Below are positions 35,544-44,569 of a DNA stretch of 64,000 bases, one piece after another. Below the pieces are notes generated by a model. That model was not told the DNA's origin, did not search any database, and was given only the letters and a program-made list of their open reading frames with translations. Both the position numbers and the translations under genes were made by a program. Each line of letters starts with the position of its first letter. The first letter of the stretch is position 1. The stretch is from Bacillus sp. BA3 (GTDB lineage Bacteria; Bacillota; Bacilli; Bacillales; DSM-1321): positions 8,438-72,437 of the forward strand of contig PIZR01000013.1 in NCBI GenBank assembly GCA_002835675.1, in the 5' to 3' direction.

Positions 35544-36526
35544 ATGTTTACGAAAAAAAAGATGGATCATTTTAGTTATTGTTTCTTTGGCTATATTCAT
35601 ACTATTGTAGATAATCAGGTCTTTTCAAAGATGATGGTTCAATGAGTGGTTTCGTTACAAATGAAGGTAAGCAAGAATACATAAATTCTTATCATGAGGC
35701 AATGAGTTATTTACCACAACCTGTTGAGTCAAAAATGCTCAATACCGATTTTGGTAAAGTGAAGCTATACAAATTTCAAGAAGAGGAAACACCAGACAAA
35801 ACACCGTTATTGTTACTTCCTGGAAAGGGGTCTGCTACACCAATGTGGGAAGCAAATCTCAATGACTTCTTAAAACACCGTCCGGTTTACACAATTGATT
35901 TGATAGGTGAGCCAGGGTTAAGTATAGAAACAAAACGTATCAAAACTAATATGGATCAAGCTATTTGGTTAAAACAGGTGTTAGAACAATTGCCAGAAGA
36001 GGAAATCAACTTATTAGGATTGTCATTTGGTGGATGGAGTGCGGCAAATTTAGCAATTAAGCACCCAGAAAAAATTCAAACACTCATATTAGTAGAACCA
36101 GTTTATGTTTTTGGTCCTATTCCACTAAAAATGATTCTAGTTTCGATTCCAGCTTCCGTACCAGCAGTGCCAAAATCAATAAGGGAAAGAATGCTTAGTT
36201 ATATCTCTGGTGGTGCTAAAATTGATGAAAGTGAGCCGACAGCCAAATTGATTGAAACAGGAATGCGAACATTCAAAAGTAAATTGCCAATGCCAGAAAA
36301 GGTTAAAACTGAACATTTGAAGAAACTTAAGATGCCAGTGCTCGGAATTTTGGCTGGTCAATCAACTATGCATCATTCCGAAAAGTCGTTTCAAATCGGT
36401 TTAGAAAATTTAAGAAATCCATACAGTAATATGGTGTTATTTGAAGACGCCTCTCATGCTATCAATGGGGAGTACCCTGAAAAGTTGTTACAAACGATTG
36501 AAGACTTTCTAAAACATATTGAATAA
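35544..36526 (+). pseudogene. Alpha/beta hydrolase with frameshifted leader
   Basis: The main frame (35642-36526, 294 residues from its first ATG) is an intact hydrolase: LLLLPGKGSATPMWEANL, GLSFGGWSAAN (Ser nucleophile) and EDASHAINGEY (His). But that ATG has no ribosome binding site. Upstream, AGAAGGAGG precedes an ATG at 35544, and between lies a membrane or signal segment in another frame (WIILVIVSLAIFILL) after a run of eight A. Two indels near 35551 and 35612 would join them. Likely a membrane-anchored or secreted hydrolase whose leader is broken, or a sequencing error. Confidence 0.65.
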
Positions 36527-36685
36527 GGGTTATGACCACGGCTATTTAGTTCCAGGCATCTCATGATAATATAGTTATCGACACAAATGTGAATTGGTGA
36601 TTATCGTGAGAACTTTGGTAGTTCATTAAGGATTACTAAAAATAATCAAACTATTTTATAAAAATTGTATCTGAATCATAAGGAA

Positions 36686-36730
36686 AGAATCCATTTATTT
36701 AATATTTTTACAAAATGGATTCTTGTTTTT
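36686..36730 (+). terminator. Intrinsic terminator
   Basis: AGAATCCATTT/AAATGGATTCT stem followed by TGTTTTT, about 160 bases after the hydrolase stop. The region 36527-36968 holds no gene. Confidence 0.7.
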
Positions 36731-36968
36731 ACACTAATATGTGGTTTCAAGAGGGGATTTTGGTCAATCTTGATTTCAAAACTACACATAGACATTAATA
36801 TTTTTATAAATGGACTTACTGATCATTTATCAGTTCCTATATATTCAACTTTTAGGGGATTTTTCACCTGATAATTATCCTCATGATTCATTGCATCTTT
36901 CAAAACTTCATGCCTTTGCCCTTTCCTGGTTTCTTCAGAAAAGAGAGTACGAGCTACAAACCATACTC

Positions 36969-38243
36969 TCATATTTTCTTCATCCGTATCATATCTTTTT
37001 TGTGATACACACTTAAAACCAGACCAAACAAGAAGGCGTTGATCATCGCTGATAAAGCACCATAACTCATAAATGGCAGGGATACGCTTATTATTGGCAA
37101 TAAGCCGAGAGACATTCCGATACTGACAGTTACCTGTGCAGTGAATATGGCAAAACTGCCGGAAACAAGCATTTTCCCAAATGGGTCTTTCACCGTTTGG
37201 AATATAAGGGAAATTCGCCAGATCATCCATAAAAACAGCAGACCAATGAGCAATGCCCCGGCCCAGCCAAGCGTATAGGTAATGGTTACAAAGATAAAAT
37301 CCGTCATCATTTCATTAGAAAAATCAATTGCTCCAAGGGAACCAAAATGGCCAAACCATCCGGCATCCTCAATTAGCCTTTCTAGTTTCAAATATATATA
37401 CCCCGATGTCTCACTGAATTTTTCAGGCGTAACGAACGCAAAAAGTCTCTCAAATTGATAGGCCCTTATATTTTTCAAGGATATAAGCAGAAGTGAAACA
37501 CATGTAGTAAGCAGGACCGCTGCAGTGATAAGGATTTTCCTTTTATTTAGTCCGCTCTTCCAGACCATGACAGCGACCATCAATGAATAAAGCGCCACCG
37601 CCTGCAAGTTGACTGTAACCATAAACAAAAAGGCGGAACAAATGTATAAAATGGCAGCCAAATAAACATTCATCTTTTTTGATTGAAGCATTCCGGCCCA
37701 GGCAAGCAGAAAAAGCGGCAGAACCACAATAGAATCGACCGACAATAAACCCATAATATTAATTCGAGGACTGCCGTTCACTAATACATTGGAAAATTGG
37801 AATTGAAAAAGAATCAGACATCCTATCGTAAAGAAAGCCCAGCCCCATCTCTGAAGTTTCCGATAATCGAAAAAAAGAAGGACACAGGCCAAAATTACAC
37901 TTCCTGTGACAGAATATACCTGCTTCAGCACTGAAAATGAATGACCATTCTTAAATAAGAACCAAAACAAAAACAGACCCGTAGCTGCCATGAATAGAAA
38001 CATGCTCATTAGCTTCCAATCAATTTTCGGCCTGTGCAGCTTGTCCATCTTCTGTCCAATGTCAGAGGGGCTTCCCATTTTTCGGACAGCCAGTTCCTCT
38101 GCTTCATCCTCTGTATATCCTTTTTTGACCAGTTCAGTTTTAGCTTGATGCAAATGGGCTTTTAATTCAGCTTCTATATATTTTTTTGCTTCTTTTGATC
38201 GGATATAAGACGAAACCTCATCTAAAAAATGATTGCTTCTCAA
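36969..38243 (-). CDS. FtsW/RodA/SpoVE-type SEDS protein with N-terminal HAAS-like domain
   Basis: 424 residues. The first 70 residues (EAKKYIEAELKAHLHQAKTEL...YTEDEAEELAVRKMGSP) match the permease prefix (HAAS) domain usually joined to PadR partners; then about ten membrane segments with SEDS features in the last third (SLGLLPIISVSLPFMSYG is the conserved end motif). SEDS proteins polymerise peptidoglycan with a PBP; no PBP is beside it. The TTG start overlaps the PadR stop as TTGA, with GGAGGA upstream, so all three genes 39176-36969 form one coupled operon. Confidence 0.85.
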   Translation of the reverse strand: MRSNHFLDEVSSYIRSKEAKKYIEAELKAHLHQAKTELVKKGYTEDEAEELAVRKMGSPSDIGQKMDKLHRPKIDWKLMSMFLFMAATGLFLFWFLFKNGHSFSVLKQVYSVTGSVILACVLLFFDYRKLQRWGWAFFTIGCLILFQFQFSNVLVNGSPRINIMGLLSVDSIVVLPLFLLAWAGMLQSKKMNVYLAAILYICSAFLFMVTVNLQAVALYSLMVAVMVWKSGLNKRKILITAAVLLTTCVSLLLISLKNIRAYQFERLFAFVTPEKFSETSGYIYLKLERLIEDAGWFGHFGSLGAIDFSNEMMTDFIFVTITYTLGWAGALLIGLLFLWMIWRISLIFQTVKDPFGKMLVSGSFAIFTAQVTVSIGMSLGLLPIISVSLPFMSYGALSAMINAFLFGLVLSVYHKKDMIRMKKI

Positions 38244-38659
38244 TCGGTTCTTCCTCCTTCAAACGCTGTCCGCCAACGAGCAGAGGCGGAACCACTTTTA
38301 GATTCCTTTTTCTTTAGCCACTTTTTCGCACGTTCATCCAAGGAATAGAGCTTTCTTTCTTCCGTTTCCCAAAAAGACTGGATCCAGCCTTCCTTCTCAA
38401 GCTCATGCAAGGCAGCATATAAGGAGCCTTCGTTATTTTCATATATCCGGATGCCTTTCTGGTAAAGAGCTTCGTTAATTTGATAACCACTTTTCTCCTC
38501 ATCCAAAGATCTAAAAATACCAATCAAAATGTCTTCCCTACTCACATCCTGCTTTTCGATGGCAGTATGGATGGAGTGTCTATGGTTTTCCGTGAATTTT
38601 AAATCAAGAAATGTATGCTTTTTCATAGCCGATTTTAAGCGTGCTAATTTATCTTCCAT
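38240..38659 (-). CDS. PadR family regulator
   Basis: 139 residues. The winged helix is in the second half (GYQINEALYQKGIRIYENNEGSLYAALHELEKEGWIQSFW). PadR proteins commonly pair with HAAS-domain membrane proteins, as here. GGGAGG lies nine bases before the ATG inside the sigma gene; start overlaps the sigma stop by 11 bases. Confidence 0.85.
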   Translation of the reverse strand: MEDKLARLKSAMKKHTFLDLKFTENHRHSIHTAIEKQDVSREDILIGIFRSLDEEKSGYQINEALYQKGIRIYENNEGSLYAALHELEKEGWIQSFWETEERKLYSLDERAKKWLKKKESKSGSASARWRTAFEGGRTD

Positions 38660-39176
38660 CGGTGGATTCCTCCCAATAGGTTTTTAACCTTTTTTTCGCC
38701 TGGCGCATCCTGGTCTTCACCGTTCCAAGTTTGACCCCGGTAATTTCAGAAATCTCCTTGAGCTTCATTTCCTGAAAATAATGGAGATAAATAAGCTCGC
38801 GATATTGGATAGGCAGCTCCATAACTGCAACAGCAAGCTGCCTGTCTTCATCCTGCTGAATGACCTCTTCTTCCACATTATCGGTAGAAGTCCATTCCTG
38901 CTCCTCTTCCGCAGTCGAAACTTTTCGGAAGTACCAGCTTTTCCTATAATCCTTACAATGGTTAATAGCTATTCTCCAAAGCCACGTCCTTATATTTGAT
39001 TGTTGGTTATACGTGGGCAGAGCCTTATAGCATTTGATGAAAATCTCCTGTGTCAGGTCCTCTGCCACAACTGCATCCTTTACATAGGAATAGACCAATT
39101 GCAGAATATCCTGGCCATAAAGGGACATCATTTCATCCAGTAAGGATTCGTCATCTTTCATTTGAGACCATTTCAA
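38649..39176 (-). CDS. ECF-type RNA polymerase sigma factor
   Basis: 175 residues. Region 2: DEMMSLYGQDILQLVYSYVKD...AEDLTQEIFIKCYKALPTYN with the RTWLWRIAINHCKDYRK core; region 4: LPIQYRELIYLHYFQEMKLKEISEITGVKLGTVKTRMRQAKKRLK (these are described by position, residues 125-170). TTG 39176 follows GGAGGAG by six bases; the frame could open at a TTG 15 bases earlier. No anti-sigma gene of the usual kind follows; PadR and the SEDS protein take that place. Confidence 0.88.
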   Translation of the reverse strand: MKWSQMKDDESLLDEMMSLYGQDILQLVYSYVKDAVVAEDLTQEIFIKCYKALPTYNQQSNIRTWLWRIAINHCKDYRKSWYFRKVSTAEEEQEWTSTDNVEEEVIQQDEDRQLAVAVMELPIQYRELIYLHYFQEMKLKEISEITGVKLGTVKTRMRQAKKRLKTYWEESTDGR

Positions 39177-39396
39177 CACAAACTCCTCCAAAACAGTTCA
39201 CACTTCCTTCCTAGATATATAGACGATAGTACTTATAAGAAGGTTTTCTTTTTTTGAAAATTATCCCTTTGTTACTGTGGAGTACAGCTAAAAATATAGA
39301 AAGCATTTTAAGAATCAGAACAGGAATAGTAGACTATCCTTGCCTGACAACATCCGATCAGAAAAGTAAAACCGTTTATCAATATAATAAACCACG

Positions 39397-39457
39397 AAAT
39401 CAATGGTTGATTTTGTTTTTTCTTATTGAACTAAAGGGGCAGGATAGTTGTATAAAG
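39397..39457 (+). repeat. Triple-hairpin repeat, 3' two-thirds with new core
   Basis: Core AAATCAATGGTTGATTT with TTGTTTTTTC, then GAACTAAAGGGGCAGGATAGTTG. It lies upstream of the minus-strand sigma operon, so it is not downstream of any + gene, yet it keeps the + orientation. Confidence 0.75.
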
Positions 39458-39566
39458 AATGTGGTTTTTTATGTTAAAAAACTTAATTATTTTCATTAAT
39501 GAGTCTACCTTCAATATGAAATTAGATGATATGTAAAAAGGAGTGGGGAACATGTTCCACACACAA

Positions 39567-39606
39567 AACCCCTGAATACGGCTGTTATTAGCCGGATTCA
39601 GGGGTT
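39567..39606. terminator. Strong terminator at the end of the quinone oxidoreductase gene
   Basis: AACCCCTGAAT.CGGCT pairs with AGCCG.ATTCAGGGGTT; T-rich on both sides (minus strand TTTTG, plus strand GACTTGTTTTTT). Confidence 0.8.
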
Positions 39607-39706
39607 GACTTGTTTTTTCGTTACCTGTAAGGATTTTCATGTGAACTACCTTGCTGTTTTTGAATAACGACTTTTAAATGTATATTGAATACATTCCTTT
39701 ACTTAT

Positions 39707-40677
39707 TTAAATCGTAAAAATGATTTTTCCAATTGCTTTTCGTGAATTAAGACGTGAAATTGCTTGCCCCCATTGTTCTAGGGAGAACGTTGAATCAATG
39801 ACTGGGCGAATTTTTTCTTCTTCGGCTAAGTGAATAATATGTTGAAGTGCTGATAAAGTAACCTCTTCAGGGATAGCAAAATGCTGAATCCCAAAATCTT
39901 TGTCGCTTTTGCTAAAAGATCCATCAGATTGATCGTTGTTTCCATACCAGCTGCATACCCAATACTTACAAGACGACCAGCTTGTGCTAAAGATTGGAGG
40001 AGCAGACTTGTTCCATTACTACCGACTGGGTCAAGCGCTACATTAATACCCTGACCATTTGTAATGCGAGCAATACCTTTAACAATTCCTTCTTGTGAAA
40101 GATTGATAATAGCTTCTGGTTGAGCCGTTAGAGCTTGTTTTGCTTTTTCATCTGATGACACGATAGCAATTGGTTTAGCACCTAATGCTTTGGCAAGTTG
40201 AAGTGCTGCATAACCAACGGATCCTGTTGCGCCTGCAAGTGCCACCCATTCATCTTTTTTGACTTCACCATAATAGGTTAATGCTAGATAAGCAGTTAAA
40301 TAAGCAACAGGTAAAGCAGCTCCTTCTTCAAAGCTAAAGTTATCTGGAAGAGGAACTAATTGGTTTTCAGGTACAACCATCAGCTCTTGGTGTGTACCGT
40401 CTTGGCTAACGCCTAACTTTCCCCCTTGAATAATTACTTTGGTTCCTTTAGGAAACTTTGATGAATATTGTACAACTCCTGCCCCTTCATTTCCGAGAAT
40501 AAATGGAGGATTTTTGGCAAATGGTATATGACCTGATTTAACTGATAAATCAAGGGGATTTAATGCTGCAGCATATACTCTAACTAAAGCTTCTCCTTGA
40601 TTGGGTGTTGGTTTATCTCTTGATTCAAGTACGATTTCAGCATTTTCCCCATATTTTTTAACAACTAGAGCTTTCAT
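39707..40677 (-). pseudogene. Zinc-free quinone oxidoreductase / alcohol dehydrogenase-like, frameshifted
   Basis: The frame from 40677 gives an MDR-family enzyme (ALVRVYAAALNPLDLSVKSG, NEGAGVV, ALAGATGSVGYAALQLAKAL NADPH fold) to about residue 260, then turns to nonsense. Another frame continues FGIQHFAIPEEVTLSALQHI and ends EQWGQAISRLNSRKAIGKII with a stop at 39707. A single indel near 39898 therefore removes the last 60 residues. Without it the length (about 323) would be normal. Divergent from HxlR. Confidence 0.8.
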
Positions 40678-40866
40678 TGTATCAATTCCTCTCTCTACAT
40701 TTTGTTTTATATATGTTCAATTTGATTTATTGTAACCATGTTATTCTACTATTCATGATTCCCTCGATAAAAACTGTTGTAGGCTCGTAAAATGATTATA
40801 TTATGTAATAAACTTAATAAAAAGTACGCACAATAAAGTGGTATAGTACCCATTAGGAAACCATTA

Positions 40867-41235
40867 ATGAAAACATTTAAAAATGGAGAAAAAACCAACA
40901 TGAACATAAAAAAAAATGACCCAGTAGAAGCTACAATAGAATTAATAGGGGGAAAGTGGAAACCATTAATCGTTTGGCATCTAACGGATAAAACAATGCG
41001 ATTCAATGAATTAAAAAAATCACTTCCAAACGTCACGCAAAAAATGTTAACTCAACAACTTCGTGAAATGGAATATCATGGGCTTATTCATCGCAAAGTC
41101 TATGCTCAAGTACCACCTAAAGTTGAATATTCACTTACAGAATTGGGAAAGAGTCTAGTACCCCTTCTAGATATAATGTGTCAATGGGGAACTAATTATC
41201 TTAAAAGTACGAAGGATATAACATTAAAATTGTAG
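40867..41235 (+). CDS. HxlR family regulator
   Basis: 122 residues: ATIELIGGKWKPLIVWHLTD, RFNELKKSLPNVTQKMLTQQL and YSLTELGKSL are the family winged-helix hallmarks. HxlR proteins often sense aldehydes or quinones and control the neighbouring reductase, which here is broken. Start could be 40867 or the ATG at 40900. The spacer contains GTAC-rich half sites (AGTAC...GTAC) near 40830-40860. Confidence 0.85.
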   Translation: MKTFKNGEKTNMNIKKNDPVEATIELIGGKWKPLIVWHLTDKTMRFNELKKSLPNVTQKMLTQQLREMEYHGLIHRKVYAQVPPKVEYSLTELGKSLVPLLDIMCQWGTNYLKSTKDITLKL

Positions 41236-41305
41236 CTATATTGATTACTGATAAGAAGTATTATGTAAATCTTTTAGAAGAATATACCTTTCTAGTTGTT
41301 CTGTA

Positions 41306-41377
41306 ATCGGCGCGATTCTTTTATAAGGTTCTCTTTTCTTAATGAACTAACGGGGCAGGATAGTTGAAGTGGGTAAA
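41306..41377 (+). repeat. Triple-hairpin repeat with GCGATTCTT core
   Basis: AATCGGCGCGATTCTTTTATA, then TCTTTTCTTAATG and AACTAACGGGGCAGGATAGTT. The terminator partner strand is decayed. The left hairpin sequence differs from the common CTAACGGG type. Confidence 0.75.
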
Positions 41378-41433
41378 GCTAAAATTTAACTACGAACCTA
41401 TATTATTATTTATTTGAAGTAAAGGAGGGTAAG

Positions 41434-41904
41434 ATGAATACGTATTGTAAGAGTGCATTGAATCAAATTAAAGTGGCTGTAACGACAATTGTTGAGATGA
41501 TAGAAAAGTTAGAAGAAAATGACTTACAAAAAAGACCTACACCCAATAAACATTCCATAGGAGAGCTGTTAGAACACATTGCTATTATTTGTGAAGCTGA
41601 TTCGCTTATATCGGACGGGGCATCCCAAGACAAGATGAATAAATTTTATTCAAGTGTTTCATATAAAAGCCTATATGAGATGAAAGAAGCTTTGATAAAA
41701 AATCATCAATTTTTAGAAGATAAATTTATGAATTTTACAGAGGTCGAACTTCAAGAGGAAATTACTTCTTATTGGGGTGTTACATACTCACGATATGAAT
41801 GGTTGATAGAGATTGTAGCTCACGTTTATCATCACAGAGGGCAATTACACACTATGCTTGTTCATTGTTATGGGATAGACACAAAAGTTCCATTATTTGA
41901 ATAG
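41434..41904 (+). CDS. DinB family protein
   Basis: 156 residues; four-helix fold with candidate metal His in LLEHIAIICEAD and HVYHHRGQLHTML. AAAGGAGGG supports the ATG. Only weak resemblance to the DinB protein at 15595, so not a recent duplication. Bounded by repeats on both sides. Confidence 0.85.
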   Translation: MNTYCKSALNQIKVAVTTIVEMIEKLEENDLQKRPTPNKHSIGELLEHIAIICEADSLISDGASQDKMNKFYSSVSYKSLYEMKEALIKNHQFLEDKFMNFTEVELQEEITSYWGVTYSRYEWLIEIVAHVYHHRGQLHTMLVHCYGIDTKVPLFE

Positions 41905-41917
41905 ATTTTACTTTTCA

Positions 41918-41998
41918 ACAAACGGGTGCGATAGCTTAAGATCGGAGCTGTCTTTAAGGGAGCTTTTTTTTATGCAACTAACGGGGCAGGTTAGCGTT
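41918..41998 (+). repeat. Triple-hairpin repeat, complete copy
   Basis: AACGGGTGCGATAGCTTAAG, core GGAGCTGTCTTTAAGGGAGC with eight T, and AACTAACGGGGCAGGTTAGCG. Last copy before the gap in the repeat family that runs to 51.4 kb, apart from a possible left fragment near 42173. Confidence 0.88.
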
Positions 41999-42319
41999 AC
42001 AAGGATATGCTAAGATAATAGTGGTTCGGTTCCACAGAAAATCTAGGAAAAACAAGAAATCTGACTTGGTTATTTATTTGTGCAAAAAATACTAGGGGAA
42101 AGCTAATGCTTGTAAAGAATATGGCTTCAATCGATTAATTTCTCTAATCGATAAAAACAATCCTAACTTCTAAACGGGTAGCTGAAAAGGTCGGAATGCA
42201 ATTTGAAAAGGAAATATTTAAATGGGGCAAATATGTTGAAATATATAGCATAAAGAGTTAAATAAATACTGTGTTTTTGGTGGGCTCCCATGAAAATTTA
42301 AGTAACTAGGAGTGGTTTG

Positions 42320-43201
42320 GTGAACGAAAAGGACTGCATGATGCTCCAATACATATCGGAAGAACAAAATATGACCAAAGCAGCAGAACGCCTTTACATT
42401 ACACAGCCAGCGTTAACCTATCGGCTTCGACAAATCGAGAAAGAATTCGGAGTGCCCGTTATTATGAAAAACGGAAAAGGTATAAAACTTACTCAAGAAG
42501 GTGAGTACTTGGTTACTTACTCACAAAAAGTACTCTTAGACTTGAGAAAAACAAAAGAGTATGTCGTTAACATGAGAAATGAAGTAGAAGGCCACCTAAG
42601 AATAGGGGTTTCCAGCTATTACGGACTGTATAAACTTCCTCCCATTTTAAAAAGTTTTATTAGTACGTACCCAAAAGTTCAGATTAACGTTGACTCTGGG
42701 TGGAGTAACGAGATATATGAATTGCTACTCCATGAGGATATACACGTCGGGATTGTTAAAGGAGATTATCAATGGTATGACCAGAAATATCTCATTAATG
42801 AAGAGAGCATATGCGTTATCTCTCAAGAGGAAATTAATTTGGACAGTTTGCCCAAGATACCGAGAATTAACTTCAAGATTTCCAAATCAGGAGGAAGCTA
42901 TCGTTACTCATCGTTGAGTCAAACCATTGATGATTGGTGGCATGAGAGATTTAATGAGTCACCTCAGATAACCATGCAAGTTGACAGCTATGAAACCTGT
43001 AAAGAGATGGTGAAAAATGGGTTAGGATATGCAATTATTCCGAGGAGTTTTGTGAACCCTAGTGATGAACTACATAGGATAGATTTGATTCGAAAAAATG
43101 GCCAAGCCATTAAAAGGAATACATGGATGTTGTATAGAGAAACGTCATTGCAATTCACAATAGTGGAGAGGTTTGTTAATTATATAAAAAGCTTGAACTG
43201 A
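42320..43201 (+). CDS. LysR family regulator
   Basis: 293 residues. MTKAAERLYITQPALTYRLRQIEKEFG is the LysR helix-turn-helix (positions 15-45); the rest is the effector domain (HLRIGVSSYYGLYKLPPIL). GTG 42320 follows AGGAG by seven bases. It stands just before and in line with the M20-YfcC-M28 genes and probably senses their substrate. The gap 41999-42319 holds a palindrome ATCGATTA/TAATCGAT near 42130. Confidence 0.87.
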   Translation: MNEKDCMMLQYISEEQNMTKAAERLYITQPALTYRLRQIEKEFGVPVIMKNGKGIKLTQEGEYLVTYSQKVLLDLRKTKEYVVNMRNEVEGHLRIGVSSYYGLYKLPPILKSFISTYPKVQINVDSGWSNEIYELLLHEDIHVGIVKGDYQWYDQKYLINEESICVISQEEINLDSLPKIPRINFKISKSGGSYRYSSLSQTIDDWWHERFNESPQITMQVDSYETCKEMVKNGLGYAIIPRSFVNPSDELHRIDLIRKNGQAIKRNTWMLYRETSLQFTIVERFVNYIKSLN

Positions 43202-43208
43202 ATAAAGT

Positions 43209-43238
43209 AAAGGGGATTCCGGAATAGGGGATCCCCTT
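43209..43238 (+). terminator. Hairpin after the LysR gene
   Basis: AAGGGGATTCC/GGGGATCCCCTT stem seven bases after the stop; the T-run is poor, so termination may be partial. Confidence 0.55.
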
Positions 43239-43370
43239 ACTATTTGAATTATTGATAAAATTTTTTTATAGAAATTTATTAAATTTATTAATTTTACTTA
43301 TTTATATATGTTTTATAATATAAATTCAGAAGATACAAAAAATATTTTAATCAAAAAGGAGAATTTCAAA

Positions 43371-44567
43371 ATGATTAGAGAAAAGCTAAATCAAAAAGGA
43401 CGAATAAAACATGCTATTGAGGAACGCGATGCAGAGCTGGGTGAAATAGCTTTGAAAATACATGCGAACCCAGAGTTGAGCTTTCAGGAACAAAAAGCCG
43501 TTGAATGGTTAACAGCTCCTCTTATTCAAGCAGGTTTTCAGGTTGAAAAAGGCATTGCTAATCTTGAAACCGCTTTCCGCGCTACGTGGGAGGGAACCCC
43601 GGGCGGCCCTACCATTGCTCTTTTGGCGGAGTATGACGCTCTCCCTGAAATAGGACACGCTTGTGGACACAATCTTATAGGAACGGCAGCAGTTGGTGCT
43701 GCTCTAGCTCTAAAAGATTCCTGTCCTGATCTGCCCGGACGGATTGTTGTACTAGGTACTCCAGCGGAAGAGGATGGTGGTGGGAAAATCATCATGTGTC
43801 AAAAGGGAGTCTTTGATGACATAGATGCCGTTATGCTTTGCCACCCGCATAAGAAGACAATGGTACTTCGTGGAGGATTAGCCTGTGTTGATGCCACCTT
43901 CCAATTTTTTGGAAAACAATCCCATGCCTCTTCGGCGCCAGAAAAAGGCATTAGTGCACTCGATGCGTTAATTAACTCCTTCGTAGCGATTAATACTCTA
44001 AGGCAATTTTTCAAAGAAGATGTAAAAATTCACGGAATTATAAGTAAAGGGGGCGATGCACCGAATGTTGTTCCAGGATACTGTGAAGCAAAATTTATGT
44101 TACGTGCATCAACAGTGAAAGAACTTGATGTAGTACGAGAGAAGGTGTATACGGCTGTGAGGCATTCGGCAAAAGCGGTAGGGGCACTAGTTGAAGTGAG
44201 TGAAGGTCTTGTCTATGCGGAGCGAAACAACAACAAGGAAATGGCAATGTTATTTCAAAGAAATTTGGAGTTAATGGGAATCGAAGTCAGTGAACCACCA
44301 AAGAAAGGCGGTATCGGATCTTCCGATATAGGTAACGTGGGACAGGTGACTGCAACAATACATCCTTATATTGAAATTGGAGATGTTTCCGCGCATACGC
44401 CTGAGTTTTGTCAAGCGGCCGGTTCGGAAAAAGGGTTAAAGGCTCTAAATCATGCAGCGAAAGCATTAGCCATGACAGCGTTTGATTTATGTGTTGATTC
44501 CGATGCATTACGAAGAGTTCGTGAAGAGTTCGAAAACTGGAAGAAAAAACGAAACGTGGAGGTATGA
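43371..44567 (+). CDS. M20 family amidohydrolase
   Basis: 398 residues. HANPELSFQE, LAEYDALPEIGHACGHNLIG (metal ligands), GTPAEEDGGGK (catalytic Glu pair), ARFQFFGKQSHAS-type dimer domain and VPGYCEAKFMLRAS match AbgA/AbgB and N-acyl amino acid amidohydrolases. Likely cleaves an amide-linked amino acid such as an N-acyl or aminobenzoyl conjugate. ATG 43371 follows AAGGAG. Its stop overlaps the transporter start, so enzyme and uptake are coupled. Confidence 0.9.
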   Translation: MIREKLNQKGRIKHAIEERDAELGEIALKIHANPELSFQEQKAVEWLTAPLIQAGFQVEKGIANLETAFRATWEGTPGGPTIALLAEYDALPEIGHACGHNLIGTAAVGAALALKDSCPDLPGRIVVLGTPAEEDGGGKIIMCQKGVFDDIDAVMLCHPHKKTMVLRGGLACVDATFQFFGKQSHASSAPEKGISALDALINSFVAINTLRQFFKEDVKIHGIISKGGDAPNVVPGYCEAKFMLRASTVKELDVVREKVYTAVRHSAKAVGALVEVSEGLVYAERNNNKEMAMLFQRNLELMGIEVSEPPKKGGIGSSDIGNVGQVTATIHPYIEIGDVSAHTPEFCQAAGSEKGLKALNHAAKALAMTAFDLCVDSDALRRVREEFENWKKKRNVEV

Positions 44568-44569
44568 TG

